A DNA stretch of 64,000 nt from Streptomyces sp. HM190 (GTDB lineage Bacteria > Actinomycetota > Actinomycetes > Streptomycetales > Streptomycetaceae). The notes below the pieces were generated by a model, which saw nothing but the letters and a program-made list of their open reading frames with translations, searched no databases and was not told the origin of the DNA. Shown here piece after piece: positions 9,249 through 18,015 of this stretch. Each line of letters opens with the position of its first letter. Positions within the stretch are counted from its first letter, which is position 1. The stretch spans positions 6,696,001 to 6,760,000 of the forward strand of contig NZ_CP047318.1 in NCBI RefSeq assembly GCF_009857135.1. The letters run 5' to 3'. The position numbers and the translations under genes are program-made.

Positions 9249-10832
9249 GTGGCGATGGGTGAGTGGGTCGGCGAGACGGTCGGGCCGGACGTGTGGGAGA
9301 CCTGCCGGGAACTGATTCCGGCGGGGAGTGTGTTCGCGTTCCTGGCCGAGCATCGTGGCGAGCTGTTCCCGGCTGAGATGTTCACGGACATGTACCCGTC
9401 GGCGAACGGACGGCCGAGCATGCCGCCGCAGATCCTGGCCGCCGCGATCACCTTGCAGGCCCTGCACGGGCTGTCGGACTTCGAGACGGTGCAGGAACTG
9501 CGGTGCGACCTGCGGTGGAAGGCCGCATGCGGGCTGGGACTTCACGACATGGCGTTCGATCCGTCGCTGCTGGCCTACTTCCGCCGCCGGCTGGCCCGTT
9601 CCGCCCGCCCGAACCGGATCTTCGAGGCCGTGCGCGAGGTCGTGAAGGCCACCGGCGTCCTCAAGGGCAGGCACCGCCGGGCGCTGGACTCCACCGTGCT
9701 GGACGACGCGGTCGCCACCCAGGACACCGTCACCCAGATCATCGCCGCCGTCCGCGCGGTGATCCGCGAGGTCCCCGGCGCCGAAGCGGTCGCCTCTGCG
9801 CGATGCACCGCGCACGACTACACCGGCCCGGGCAAGCCCCGCATCGCCTGGAACGACGAGCAGGCCCGCGCCGAGCTGGTCGACGCACTGGTCACAGATG
9901 CCCTGCGGCTGCTGGGCCACCTGCCCGACCAGCAGCTCGGCGACAAAGCCGCGAACGCGGTGGGCATCCTGGCCCTGGTCGCCGGCCAGGACGTCGAGCC
10001 CGCCGAGGACTCCGACGGCCGCGACGGACGCTGGCGCATCACCCAAGGCACCGCCCCGAACCGGATGGTCTCCACCGCCGATCCGGAAGCCCGGCACGTG
10101 CACAAGACCCGCTCCCACCGGCAGGACGGCTTCAAGGCCCACCTGGCCGTCGAGCCCGAGACCGGCTTGTACACCGCCGTCGCCCTGCGGCCCGGCGCCG
10201 GGCCCGAACACCACGAGGCCGCCGTCGGACTGGACCTGCTTGCCGAGGAGGACACACCGGTGGACGCCTTCGGTGATACCGCCTACTCCACCGGCGACGC
10301 CCGCCAGGCCCTGCACCGGGCAGGGCACCGGCTGTTCCTCAAGCCCGCACCGCTGCGGCCCGCCGTCCCCGGCGGCTTCACCCTCGACGACTTCGCCATC
10401 GACACCACCACCGCCACCGTGACCTGCCCGGCCGGACACACCGTGGCCCTGTCCGACCCCGGCGGGCAGCACCGCCAACGCAAAGCCATCTTCGGCAACT
10501 TATGCACCGGCTGCCACCTGCGCGAGCAGTGCACCAAAGCCAGGGCCGGACGCATCCTGACCATCCGCCCGCACCACGACCTCCAGACAGCCGCCCGCCA
10601 CCAGGCCACCGACCCCGCCCGGCAGGCCGACTACCGCCGCTGGCGGCCACCGGTCGAACGCGCCGTCGCCTGGCTCGTCCACCACGGCAACCGGCGCCTG
10701 CGCTACCGCGGCACCATCAAGAACGACACCTGGCTCCACACCCGGGCCGCCGCCCTCAACCTCCGCCGACTGATCAACCTCGGACTCACCCACACCAGTG
10801 GCACCTGGCACATCGCACCAGCCGGTACATGA
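9249..10832 (+). CDS. IS1182-family transposase
   Basis: A 527-residue DDE transposase that cuts and joins the ends of its insertion sequence. An N-terminal domain has the family's FPAEMF and MPPQILAAAITLQALHGLSDFE signatures. The DDE core shows acidic candidates in ALDSTVLDDAV, DAFGDTAYS and RPPVERAVAWL, and a Cys cluster (CTGCHLREQC) lies near residue 420. Start codons GTG 9249 and ATG 9255 are both possible; neither has a strong ribosome binding site, and the hairpin just upstream may limit translation. Leu418 is encoded by the rare TTA codon (10500-10502), so in Streptomyces full synthesis would require the bldA tRNA and be restricted to late growth. The frame is intact from end to end. 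Confidence 0.93.
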   Translation: MAMGEWVGETVGPDVWETCRELIPAGSVFAFLAEHRGELFPAEMFTDMYPSANGRPSMPPQILAAAITLQALHGLSDFETVQELRCDLRWKAACGLGLHDMAFDPSLLAYFRRRLARSARPNRIFEAVREVVKATGVLKGRHRRALDSTVLDDAVATQDTVTQIIAAVRAVIREVPGAEAVASARCTAHDYTGPGKPRIAWNDEQARAELVDALVTDALRLLGHLPDQQLGDKAANAVGILALVAGQDVEPAEDSDGRDGRWRITQGTAPNRMVSTADPEARHVHKTRSHRQDGFKAHLAVEPETGLYTAVALRPGAGPEHHEAAVGLDLLAEEDTPVDAFGDTAYSTGDARQALHRAGHRLFLKPAPLRPAVPGGFTLDDFAIDTTTATVTCPAGHTVALSDPGGQHRQRKAIFGNLCTGCHLREQCTKARAGRILTIRPHHDLQTAARHQATDPARQADYRRWRPPVERAVAWLVHHGNRRLRYRGTIKNDTWLHTRAAALNLRRLINLGLTHTSGTWHIAPAGT

Positions 10833-10837
10833 CCGGA

Positions 10838-10867
10838 GGGCTGTCCGGCCTGACGGCCGGACAGCCC
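10838..10867 (+). terminator. Transposase terminator
   Basis: GGGCTGTCCGGCC pairs perfectly with GGCCGGACAGCCC around TGAC, six bases after the transposase stop and inside the insertion sequence. Confidence 0.75.
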
Positions 10868-10871
10868 CTCA

Positions 10872-10891
10872 CCAAGATCTTCATGAGCCTT
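10872..10891 (-). repeat. Right terminal inverted repeat of the insertion sequence
   Basis: Exact complement of the left repeat, followed by CTAG at 10892-10895. Confidence 0.85.
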
Positions 10892-10955
10892 CTAGTGATC
10901 CGAACGGCAGGCTCCAGGGGCCGTGTGCCCCGGTGAGACTCTGAGGTGCTCGGGC

Positions 10956-10992
10956 GGACCGGGTGGGCGGGTGGTGCGTGCCCACCCGGTCC
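10956..10992 (-). terminator. Stem-loop downstream of the alpha-mannosidase
   Basis: GGACCGGGTGGGC pairs perfectly with GCCCACCCGGTCC (one further C-G pair outside) around an 11 nt loop. It lies about 190 bp beyond the minus-strand mannosidase stop and is a plausible bidirectional terminator. Confidence 0.55.
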
Positions 10993-11059
10993 GTGGGCCG
11001 GGCCGGTACGGGGGAGACCGGCTCGGGGGAGGAAAGGCTCGTACGAACCCTCGACGCCG

Positions 11060-11071
11060 GACAACGTTGTC
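11060..11071. promoter_or_regulatory. Operator-like palindrome GACAACGTTGTC (copy 1)
   Basis: A perfect 12 bp palindrome of the kind bound by LacI-family regulators. An identical copy lies at the promoter of the alpha-mannosidase (15048-15059). This copy lies 109 bp past the gene's 3' end, with no gene start beside it. Confidence 0.5.
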
Positions 11072-11179
11072 GAGTGGTCCGTACAAGACTCTGTCCCGTC
11101 AACGACCCCCACCGTCAGGTCAGTTGGGACCCGAAAAACCGCCGGGCCCCGCGTGTTCACCGTGTTCGCGCGCTCGGCG

Positions 11180-14100
11180 TCACGACAGCAGCTCCACCTC
11201 CGCGAGGGTCGCCGGGGCGTCGAGCACCAGGCGGTAGTGGCGGTAGGAGCCCGGGGCGGGGACGGAGAACGCCCGGGTCTGGCGGTCCCAGGCGAACGAC
11301 TCGTCCGACCGGCGGTCCACGGTCCTCCAGGTGCCGCCGTCCGCCGAGCCCTGGAGGGTCCAGCCGGTGGGGGCCTCGGTGCGGTCGGCGGACGTCAGGG
11401 TGTACTGCACGGCCCTGGTGCGGGCCGGCACCGGCAGGTCCGCCGTCGTCAGCGTGGCCTTCGTCGACGAGGTGTCGTCGAAGAGTGCCCCGGCGCCCTC
11501 GACGGCGTCCGAGCGTGGCGACGGCACCTGGTCGTCCTTGGTGATGGACACCGGCGCGGCGCTCTCGCCCGTGCCCCACCGCGACGGCCGTGGGCCCATG
11601 TCGAACTCCAGGACCCCGCCCTTCGCGATCAGCGCGTGCGGCAGCGAAGTCGACCGCCAGGTCGTGCCGTTGACCTTCAAGTCCTGAACGTAGACGTTCC
11701 TCGCGCTGTTCTCCGGGGCCCGGACCACGAGGTCCCTGCCGTTCTCCAGATGCACCGTCGCCTTGGTGAACAGGGGTGAGCCGATGGCGTACTCGCCGCT
11801 GCCCATCACCAGCGGATAGAAGCCGAGTGCCGAGAAGAGGTACCAGGCCGACTGCTCGCCGTTGTCCTCGTCCCCGTGGTAGCCCTGGCCGATGCCGCTG
11901 CCGACGAACAGCCGGGACAGCACCTCGCGCACCTTCTCCTGCGCCTTCCACGGCTGCCCGGCCGCGTCGTACATGTAGATCGCGTGGTGGGCGACCTGGT
12001 TGGAGTGGCCGTACATGCCCATCCGTACGTCGCGGGCCTCGGTCATCTCGTGGATGACGCCGCCGTAGGAGCCGGTGAGGTCGGGCGAGGCCGTCTCAGG
12101 GGTGGAGAAGTAGGCGTCGAGCTTCCTCGCGAGCCCGGCCCGGCCGCCGTACAGGTTCGCCAGGCCCTTGCTGTCCTGGGGCGCGGTGAACGCGTAGCCC
12201 CAGCCGTTGGTCTCCGTGTAGTCGTGGCCCCAGACCCGGGGGTCGTACGCGGCGGAGTCCAGCCGCCACCTGCCGGTGCCGTCCCGGCCCTGGAAGAACC
12301 CGGCCTTCTCGTCGAACAGTTCCACGTAGTCCCGCGCCCGGTCCAGGAAGTACGCCGACTCCTCCCGGTAGCGCCTCTCACCCGTCCTCTCGTACAGGGC
12401 CCGGCCCATCCGGGCGATGCCGTAGTCGTTGAGGTAGCCCTCCAGTGCCCAGGACAGGCCCTCGTGCGTGTCGGTGCTGGTGTAGCCGAGGAAGGGGGAG
12501 GTGGCCATGCCCTTGCGGCCGACGCCCGGGTTCGGCGGGACGACCGTGGCGTTCCTGACCGCCGCCTCGTACGCCGCCTCCGCGTCGAAGTCGACGCCCT
12601 TGACGTACGCGTCCGCGAACGCCACGTCCGACGAGGTACCCGTCATCAGGTCCGCGTAGCCGGGGGAGGACCAGCGGGAGGTCCAGCCGCCGTCCTTGTA
12701 CTGCTGCACGAACCCGTCGACCAGTTCGCCCGCCCGCGACGGCGTCAGCAGCGAGTAGGCCGGCCATGTCGTCCGGTAGGTGTCCCAGAAGCCGTTGTTG
12801 ACGTACACCTTGCCCTCGACGATCTTCGCGCCCGTGTGCGTCGGGGTGTCCGGGCCCGGCATGGGGGAGAACGGCGAGGCGTAGCGGTGGGTCGAACCGA
12901 CCTTCTCGAAGCCGGAGTTGGGGTACAGGTACAGCCGGTACAGGTTGGAGTACAGCGTGGTCAGCTGGTCGGGGGTCGCGCCCTCGACCTCCACCCTGCC
13001 GAGGAGCCGGTCCCACTGCGCCCGCGCCCGGTCCCGGACCCTCTCGAAGGCGGTGCCCGCCGGGATCTCCTGGCGCAGATTGTCCTTGGCCTGGTCGACG
13101 CTGATCAGGGAGGTGGCCAGCCGGAGGGTCACCGTCCGGTCCGCGCCCGCGTCGAAGCGGAGGTGGCCCCTCACCCCGGCGGAGTCGCCCCCGGTGACCG
13201 GCGCGTCGAACACCCCGTACACGAAGAGGCGGGTCGCGCCCGCCGACAGCCCGGACTTCACGTCCGAGAATCCCGTGACGACCCCGGACTCCTTGTCGAG
13301 TGTCAGGCCGGCCTGGTCCGTGACGTTGTCGAAGAGGACGCTCGCGTCGTCCCCCGGATAGGTGAAGCGGAGTACCGCCGCGTGGTCCGTCGGCGCCATC
13401 TCCGCCGTGACGCCGTTCTCGAAGCGGACGCCGTAGTAGTACGGCCGGGCCGTCTCGTTCTCGTGCCGGAACGCCAGCGCCCGTGCCGTGCGGCCCAGGT
13501 CGGGGGTGCCGGAGGCGGCCGACGGCATCACCTGGAAGGTCTGCCGGTCACCCATCCAGGGGCTCGGCTCATGGCTCGCGCTGAACGCCTGGACGGTCGG
13601 CAGGTTGTCCGCGTTGTTGGCGCGCGCGTAGTCGTACAGCCAGCTGAGCGAGCCCGCGTTGGTCACCGGCGTCCAGAAGTTGAAGCCATGCGGGACCGCC
13701 GTCGCCGGGAAGGCGTTGCCGCGGGAGAAACCGCCGCTGGAGTTCGTTCCCCTGGTGGTCACCGCGTAGTCGGAGAGGTGTGCCTTCGGCCGCTCGGGCG
13801 CCCGCACCCGCAGGGTCACGTCGTCGAGCCAGCCGCGGAACCTCGCCGGCCCCTTCGGCGAGTCGTACGCCACCAGGATCCGGTCCACCGTCTTCCCGGC
13901 CGCGACCGACCCGATCCGGGAGACCACGTCGTTCCACTGGTTGACGTACAGCACCTTCGCCGCGCCCTGTCCGCGCGGCGTCAGGGGGAACCCGTGCTGG
14001 TCGACGGCGCGCAGCTCACCGAGCGAGGTGCCGTCCGTGAAGACCAGGTCGACCGCGACGTGCGTGGCGTCGTAGTCGAGGTCGCCGTCCGCCATGGACG

Positions 14101-14977
14101 GGAAGACCCGGTACGCCAGTTCGGTGTCGCGTCCGACGGCCACGTCCACGTCGAAGACCTTGTTGTACGCGTACGCCCGGCCGTCCGCCGTGTGCCGGCC
14201 CGCGTACCGCAGCGCCCGCTTCCCGGTGAAGCCCGTGCCCGCCTTGGCGGTCGCCGACCCGCTCGGCCCCCGGTCGGTGTGGGTGCGCATCTCCTTCGGC
14301 GCGGGCGCCTGGCCGCCGCCGGTGGAGAACTGCACGTCGGCGAGTTGGGTGATGGTGGAGGCCCCGTTGTTGCGGGTGATGTCCAGCCGGAAGTGCCGGT
14401 ACCCGGCGACCGCGTCGGCGGCGATGTCGTACGACCTGGTCAGATACCGCTCGGGGAAGGACTCGCCGGTGCGGGTGTCGAGGGTCCGCCACTCCTTGCC
14501 GTCGGTGGACCCTTTCAGCGTCCAGTCCTTCGGGTCGCGCCCCGCGACGTCGTTCGCCGAGGTCAGTGCGTACGTCACCACCTCGGCGGGTCGGTCGAGG
14601 TCGAACTCCAGCCAGGCGGTGGGCTGGAAGGAGAGCCACTTGGTGCCCGGCTCCCCGTCGACCAGGTTCTCCTTCACCTCCCCGCCCGAGGTGTTCTCAC
14701 CGCTCGCCCTGACCTCCGTCACCCGGTCGGTGATGTTGCCGGGGATGCCGGTGGCGTAGCCGCCGTCGACGCCGGAGGCGCGGGGGGAGCCGTCGGGTGC
14801 GGTGTCGACGGTGTCGGCCCAGTCCGGAGCCGGATCCCCCGACTCGAACGAGGAGCGGAACTCCCGGTCGGCCGCCGCCGGCCGGGCCGGTAACGCGACG
14901 GCGGCCCCCTGCGAGGCCACCACCAGAGCGAACGCGGCGGCGCCGAGCGCCACCGTGGAACCCCATCCGTGCCGCAT
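11180..14977 (-). CDS. Secreted GH92 alpha-mannosidase with two F5/8 type C domains
   Basis: A 1265-residue secreted glycoside hydrolase, probably an exo-acting alpha-1,2-mannosidase trimming mannans or N-glycans. Order: signal peptide about 1-35; a galactose-binding-like F5/8C domain about 70-215; a linking beta region; the GH92 catalytic part about 400-1110, including the calcium and catalytic signature GDEDNGEQSAWYLFSALGF near residue 1035; and a second F5/8C domain at the C-terminus. GH92 enzymes invert and need calcium. The family motif is usually EDxGQMSAW; here GEQ replaces GQM, but the acidic residues are kept. The start at ATG 14977 follows GGGAGG; the longer frame from 15052 would bury the signal peptide. 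A palindrome 71-82 bp upstream is a likely operator. Confidence 0.93.
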   Translation of the reverse strand: MRHGWGSTVALGAAAFALVVASQGAAVALPARPAAADREFRSSFESGDPAPDWADTVDTAPDGSPRASGVDGGYATGIPGNITDRVTEVRASGENTSGGEVKENLVDGEPGTKWLSFQPTAWLEFDLDRPAEVVTYALTSANDVAGRDPKDWTLKGSTDGKEWRTLDTRTGESFPERYLTRSYDIAADAVAGYRHFRLDITRNNGASTITQLADVQFSTGGGQAPAPKEMRTHTDRGPSGSATAKAGTGFTGKRALRYAGRHTADGRAYAYNKVFDVDVAVGRDTELAYRVFPSMADGDLDYDATHVAVDLVFTDGTSLGELRAVDQHGFPLTPRGQGAAKVLYVNQWNDVVSRIGSVAAGKTVDRILVAYDSPKGPARFRGWLDDVTLRVRAPERPKAHLSDYAVTTRGTNSSGGFSRGNAFPATAVPHGFNFWTPVTNAGSLSWLYDYARANNADNLPTVQAFSASHEPSPWMGDRQTFQVMPSAASGTPDLGRTARALAFRHENETARPYYYGVRFENGVTAEMAPTDHAAVLRFTYPGDDASVLFDNVTDQAGLTLDKESGVVTGFSDVKSGLSAGATRLFVYGVFDAPVTGGDSAGVRGHLRFDAGADRTVTLRLATSLISVDQAKDNLRQEIPAGTAFERVRDRARAQWDRLLGRVEVEGATPDQLTTLYSNLYRLYLYPNSGFEKVGSTHRYASPFSPMPGPDTPTHTGAKIVEGKVYVNNGFWDTYRTTWPAYSLLTPSRAGELVDGFVQQYKDGGWTSRWSSPGYADLMTGTSSDVAFADAYVKGVDFDAEAAYEAAVRNATVVPPNPGVGRKGMATSPFLGYTSTDTHEGLSWALEGYLNDYGIARMGRALYERTGERRYREESAYFLDRARDYVELFDEKAGFFQGRDGTGRWRLDSAAYDPRVWGHDYTETNGWGYAFTAPQDSKGLANLYGGRAGLARKLDAYFSTPETASPDLTGSYGGVIHEMTEARDVRMGMYGHSNQVAHHAIYMYDAAGQPWKAQEKVREVLSRLFVGSGIGQGYHGDEDNGEQSAWYLFSALGFYPLVMGSGEYAIGSPLFTKATVHLENGRDLVVRAPENSARNVYVQDLKVNGTTWRSTSLPHALIAKGGVLEFDMGPRPSRWGTGESAAPVSITKDDQVPSPRSDAVEGAGALFDDTSSTKATLTTADLPVPARTRAVQYTLTSADRTEAPTGWTLQGSADGGTWRTVDRRSDESFAWDRQTRAFSVPAPGSYRHYRLVLDAPATLAEVELLS

Positions 14978-15047
14978 GCGCGAGCACCCTCCCTGCGCCT
15001 GATCAGCCCGCTGGACCGCGTGGACGACCACGGAACGACCAGAAGTG

Positions 15048-15059
15048 GACAACGTTGTC
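15048..15059. promoter_or_regulatory. Operator-like palindrome GACAACGTTGTC (copy 2), alpha-mannosidase promoter
   Basis: Identical to the palindrome at 11060-11071 and 71-82 bp upstream of the GH92 start codon on the minus strand. Palindromes with a central CG are typical LacI/GalR operators. No regulator gene is adjacent. Confidence 0.6.
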
Positions 15060-15248
15060 TGCCGTGTTGCGCAGGGACCAGTAGTGGTTCAAGTGACAAG
15101 TGGTGTCAAGGGTGTTGAGTGAGCCATCCGGGTCGAATGACGGGGAACTTGTGGTCGAGTGCCGTATGGACGCTCGTATTTCCGCGAGGTCTCAACTCGG
15201 AAAAGACCGACGGCCAACCTTGCATTCGATCTTGCTCCCTTGGCGGGA

Positions 15249-15264
15249 AGTGGACTATACCTGT
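15249..15264. promoter_or_regulatory. DasR responsive element-like site before ngcE
   Basis: AGTGGACTATACCTGT matches the dre consensus A(G/C)TGGTCTAGACCA(G/C)T at 13 of 16 positions by hand count. It lies about 200 bp before ngcE. DasR is the GntR-family GlcNAc regulator, so a site here would fit the transporter. The rest of 15060-15460 shows no gene. Confidence 0.5.
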
Positions 15265-15460
15265 CGGCGTCCGCATCGTGGTCGCACGACGGTGGACGGG
15301 CACTACCTGGGGGGAATTACCGGTGGGCGCGGACGTGTCCGCGCGCGGACCGCCGTCCCACCCCTGTTGAATCCTCACGCACGACCCCAGCTTGAACCGA
15401 TCGCGGTGCCGGGAGGATCCGGTTCACCGCCTGAGTCCTGGAGAAGGCGAGGACTTGAGC

Positions 15461-16930
15461 ATGGGATCCACGACCGCTGAGAACAACGAACCCGAGGCTT
15501 CCGGCACCACCACCGCGGAGGGTGTGGGCCGCCGCGATCTGATCAAGCGGTCCGCCGCGCTGGGCCTGATCACCGTCCCCACGATGAGCTTCCTGTCCGC
15601 CTGCGCGAGCGGCGGCGGGGGCGACGACTCCTCCGAGGGCGCCCAGGGCGAGACGTCCGAGTCCAACCCCTTCGGCGTCAAGAAGGGCAGCAAGCTCGAC
15701 GTCGTCATCTTCAAGGGCGGCTACGGCGACACCTACGCCAAGGCGTGGGAGGCCGCCTTCCAGAAGAAGTGGGGCGTCACCTCCACCCACACCGGCACCC
15801 AGGAGATCACCGGCAAGCTCCAGCCCCGGTTCAACGCGGGCAACCCGCCGGACATCGTCGACGACTCCGGCGCCCAGCAGATCCCGATCGACGTCCTCTA
15901 CAAGAACGACCAGCTCCTCGACCTGGCCGCGGTCCTGGACGCCCCCTCGATCGACGACCCCGCCAAGAAGGTCCGCGACACCCTCATCCCCGGCACCCTC
16001 GACGCGGGCATGCAGGAGGACAAGGTCGTCGCCCTCAACTACATCTACACGGTGTGGGGCCTGTGGTACTCCGGCAAGCTGTTCAAGGAGAACGGCTGGG
16101 AGGAGCCCAGGACCTGGGCCGACTTCCTCACCATCTGCAAGGAGGCCAAGGCCAAGGGCATCGGCGGCCTCGCCCACCAGGGCAAGTACCCGTACTACAT
16201 CAACGTCGCCATCATGGACCTGATCGCCAAGACCGGCGGTCTCGACGCCATGAAGGCCATCGACAACCTCGACCCGAAGGCGTTCGTCGGCTCCGACGCG
16301 GCGAAGGCAGGCGTCGAGGCGATCTACGAGGTCGTCGAGAAGGGCTATCTGATGCCCGGCACCAACGGCCTCACCCACACCGAGTCCCAGACCCGCTGGA
16401 ACCAGTACAAGGCCGTCTTCATCACCTCCGGTTCCTGGCTGGAGAACGAGCAGCTCAAGCAGACCCCGGCCGACTTCGACATGACGTTCATGCCGATGCC
16501 GCTGCTGCCCGACAGCGTGATGCCGTTCGAGGCGATCCGGGCCGGCTCCGGCGAGCCGTTCATCATCCCCGCCAAGGCGAAGAACCTGCCGGCCGCCAAG
16601 GAGTTCATGCGGATGATGCTGTCCAAGGAATGGTCGACGCTGTTCGCCAAGGAGGCGAACTCCCTGACCATCCTCAAGGACGGCGTCGACCCCGGCGTAC
16701 AGCTGCGGCCCGGCACGCAGTCCACGGTCGAGGCGTCCAAGGCCGCCGGTGACAACACCTTCCGGTACCTGTACACCGAGTGGTACAGCGAGATGGACAC
16801 GGCGATCCAGAACGCGTCGAACGAGCTGATGGCGAAGCGGATCCAGCCGGCCGAGTGGCTGAAGCGGGCGCAGGAGGCCGTGGACAAGCAGGCGAAGGAC
16901 CCGGATTCGAAGAAGAACCGCCGGGACTGA
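15461..16930 (+). CDS. ngcE: NgcE-like amino-sugar ABC transporter substrate-binding lipoprotein
   Basis: A 489-residue extracellular solute-binding protein, probably for N-acetylglucosamine and chitobiose as in NgcE. The N-terminus has a twin-arginine motif (RRDLIKRS, residues 24-31) and a lipobox LSAC with Cys48, so it is probably a Tat-exported lipoprotein. The remainder is a family-1 sugar-binding fold; SDAAKAGVEAIYEVVEKGYL and WSTLFAKEANSLTILKDG resemble the NgcE subgroup. ATG 15461 follows GAAGGCGAGG. It is followed by two permease genes without an ATPase, as expected for import energised by a shared MsiK-type ATPase encoded elsewhere. A dre-like site upstream suggests DasR control. Substrate assignment rests on family resemblance. 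Confidence 0.88.
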   Translation: MGSTTAENNEPEASGTTTAEGVGRRDLIKRSAALGLITVPTMSFLSACASGGGGDDSSEGAQGETSESNPFGVKKGSKLDVVIFKGGYGDTYAKAWEAAFQKKWGVTSTHTGTQEITGKLQPRFNAGNPPDIVDDSGAQQIPIDVLYKNDQLLDLAAVLDAPSIDDPAKKVRDTLIPGTLDAGMQEDKVVALNYIYTVWGLWYSGKLFKENGWEEPRTWADFLTICKEAKAKGIGGLAHQGKYPYYINVAIMDLIAKTGGLDAMKAIDNLDPKAFVGSDAAKAGVEAIYEVVEKGYLMPGTNGLTHTESQTRWNQYKAVFITSGSWLENEQLKQTPADFDMTFMPMPLLPDSVMPFEAIRAGSGEPFIIPAKAKNLPAAKEFMRMMLSKEWSTLFAKEANSLTILKDGVDPGVQLRPGTQSTVEASKAAGDNTFRYLYTEWYSEMDTAIQNASNELMAKRIQPAEWLKRAQEAVDKQAKDPDSKKNRRD

Positions 16931-16996
16931 GCGGGCCTCCGGGCGTCGTGGGGGGCTGAGTGGTGTGGTGGGCCGCGGTCCACCGTGGAAGGCATG

Positions 16997-17017
16997 CGCG
17001 CAGTTCCCCGCGCTCCC
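16997..17017 (-). repeat. Copy of a dispersed streptomycete GC palindrome between ngcE and ngcF
   Basis: On the minus strand GGGAGCGCGGGGAACTGCGC resembles the repeats at 31995-32022 and 38803-38830. It lies in the 136 bp ngcE-ngcF gap and can pair with neighbouring GCGC-rich sequence, so it could lower readthrough into the permeases. Confidence 0.45.
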
Positions 17018-17066
17018 GAAGCGCGCGGGCCCTTCGTCTCACGGAACCCAAGGCAGGATCACGCCA

Positions 17067-17996
17067 ATGCGCAAAGGGCAGTACCGGTTCGTCGCGGGAT
17101 TCTTGATCGTCCCCGTGGCGCTCTATCTGATCTTCGTCATCTGGCCCTATCTCCAGACCTTCGGCTACTCGCTGACGGACTGGAAGGGGCAGTCCCAGAC
17201 GTTCAGCTTCGTCGGGCTGGACAACTACACCGCGTTGTTCCAGGACGACATCTTCCTCCAGGCGATCTGGCACAACATCCTGTTCCTGGTGTTCATCCCG
17301 GTGATCACCATCCTGCTCGCGCTGTTCTTCGCGTTCATGCTGAACGCCGGCGGCCGTAGCCGGGCCGGCGGTGTCTCGGGGGTCGCCGGGTCGGGCTTCT
17401 ACAAGATCGTCTACTTCTTCCCGCAGGTCCTGTCGCTGGCCATCCTCGCGGTGCTGTTCGGCGCCGTGTACCGCAGCGACAGCGGCGGCATGCTCAACGG
17501 CCTCCTCATGAAGCTGGGGCTGGTCGACGAGAGCGGCCCCGTCGAATGGCTGAACGAACCGAGCGTCGTGCTCTGGGCCCTGATCGCGGTCGTCGTCTGG
17601 CACGGCGTCGGCTTCTACCTGGTGCTGTTCTCCGCCGCCATGCAGGCCATCCCGAGGGACATCTACGAGGCCGCGCTGATCGACGGCGCCGGCCGCGCCC
17701 ACACCTTCTTCCGGATCACCCTGCCCCTGCTCTGGGACTCCGTGCAGACGGCCTGGGTCTACCTCGGCATCGCGGCCATGGACATGTTCATCCTGGTCTC
17801 CACGATGACGGCGGGGGAGTACGGCGGCGGTCCCGATCACCACAGCGAGGTCATGGCGACGGTGATGATGCGGAACTTCCTGCTGTACGGCAAGAGCGGC
17901 TACGCCTGCGCCATGGGCGTGGTGATGCTGCTCCTCACCCTGATCGTCTCGGTGGTCATGCTGCGCGCCACCCGCCGTGAACGCATCGAGTTCTGA
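17067..17996 (+). CDS. ngcF: Sugar ABC transporter permease NgcF
   Basis: A 309-residue inner-membrane permease with six predicted hydrophobic segments. The first is FLIVPVALYLIFVIWPYL, near residues 11-28. The cytoplasmic EAA loop that docks the ATPase is clear: EAALIDGAGRAHTFFRITLP. It belongs to the MalF/UgpA class and should pair with NgcG. ATG 17067 is chosen over the longer frame from 16965, whose extra 34 residues are not membrane-like and overlap the intergenic repeat. Confidence 0.9.
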   Translation: MRKGQYRFVAGFLIVPVALYLIFVIWPYLQTFGYSLTDWKGQSQTFSFVGLDNYTALFQDDIFLQAIWHNILFLVFIPVITILLALFFAFMLNAGGRSRAGGVSGVAGSGFYKIVYFFPQVLSLAILAVLFGAVYRSDSGGMLNGLLMKLGLVDESGPVEWLNEPSVVLWALIAVVVWHGVGFYLVLFSAAMQAIPRDIYEAALIDGAGRAHTFFRITLPLLWDSVQTAWVYLGIAAMDMFILVSTMTAGEYGGGPDHHSEVMATVMMRNFLLYGKSGYACAMGVVMLLLTLIVSVVMLRATRRERIEF

Positions 17997-18015
17997 AGCC
18001 GGAGATGACGCAACG

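Larger units (their letters stand above)
9187..10891 (+). mobile_element. Complete IS1182-family insertion sequence
   Basis: A 1705 bp element bounded by perfect 20 bp inverted repeats (AAGGCTCATGAAGATCTTGG at 9187-9206, its complement at 10872-10891). Both ends are followed outwards by CTAG, either a 4 bp target duplication or the last bases of the repeats. It holds one intact transposase gene, a hairpin before it and a terminator after it, so it looks recent and possibly active. It lies between the LPMO and alpha-mannosidase genes without breaking either. Confidence 0.82.

Noticed and set aside
11876..14893. 1005-codon plus-strand frame opposite the GH92 gene
   Set aside because: Shadow of the mannosidase; no start site or domain.
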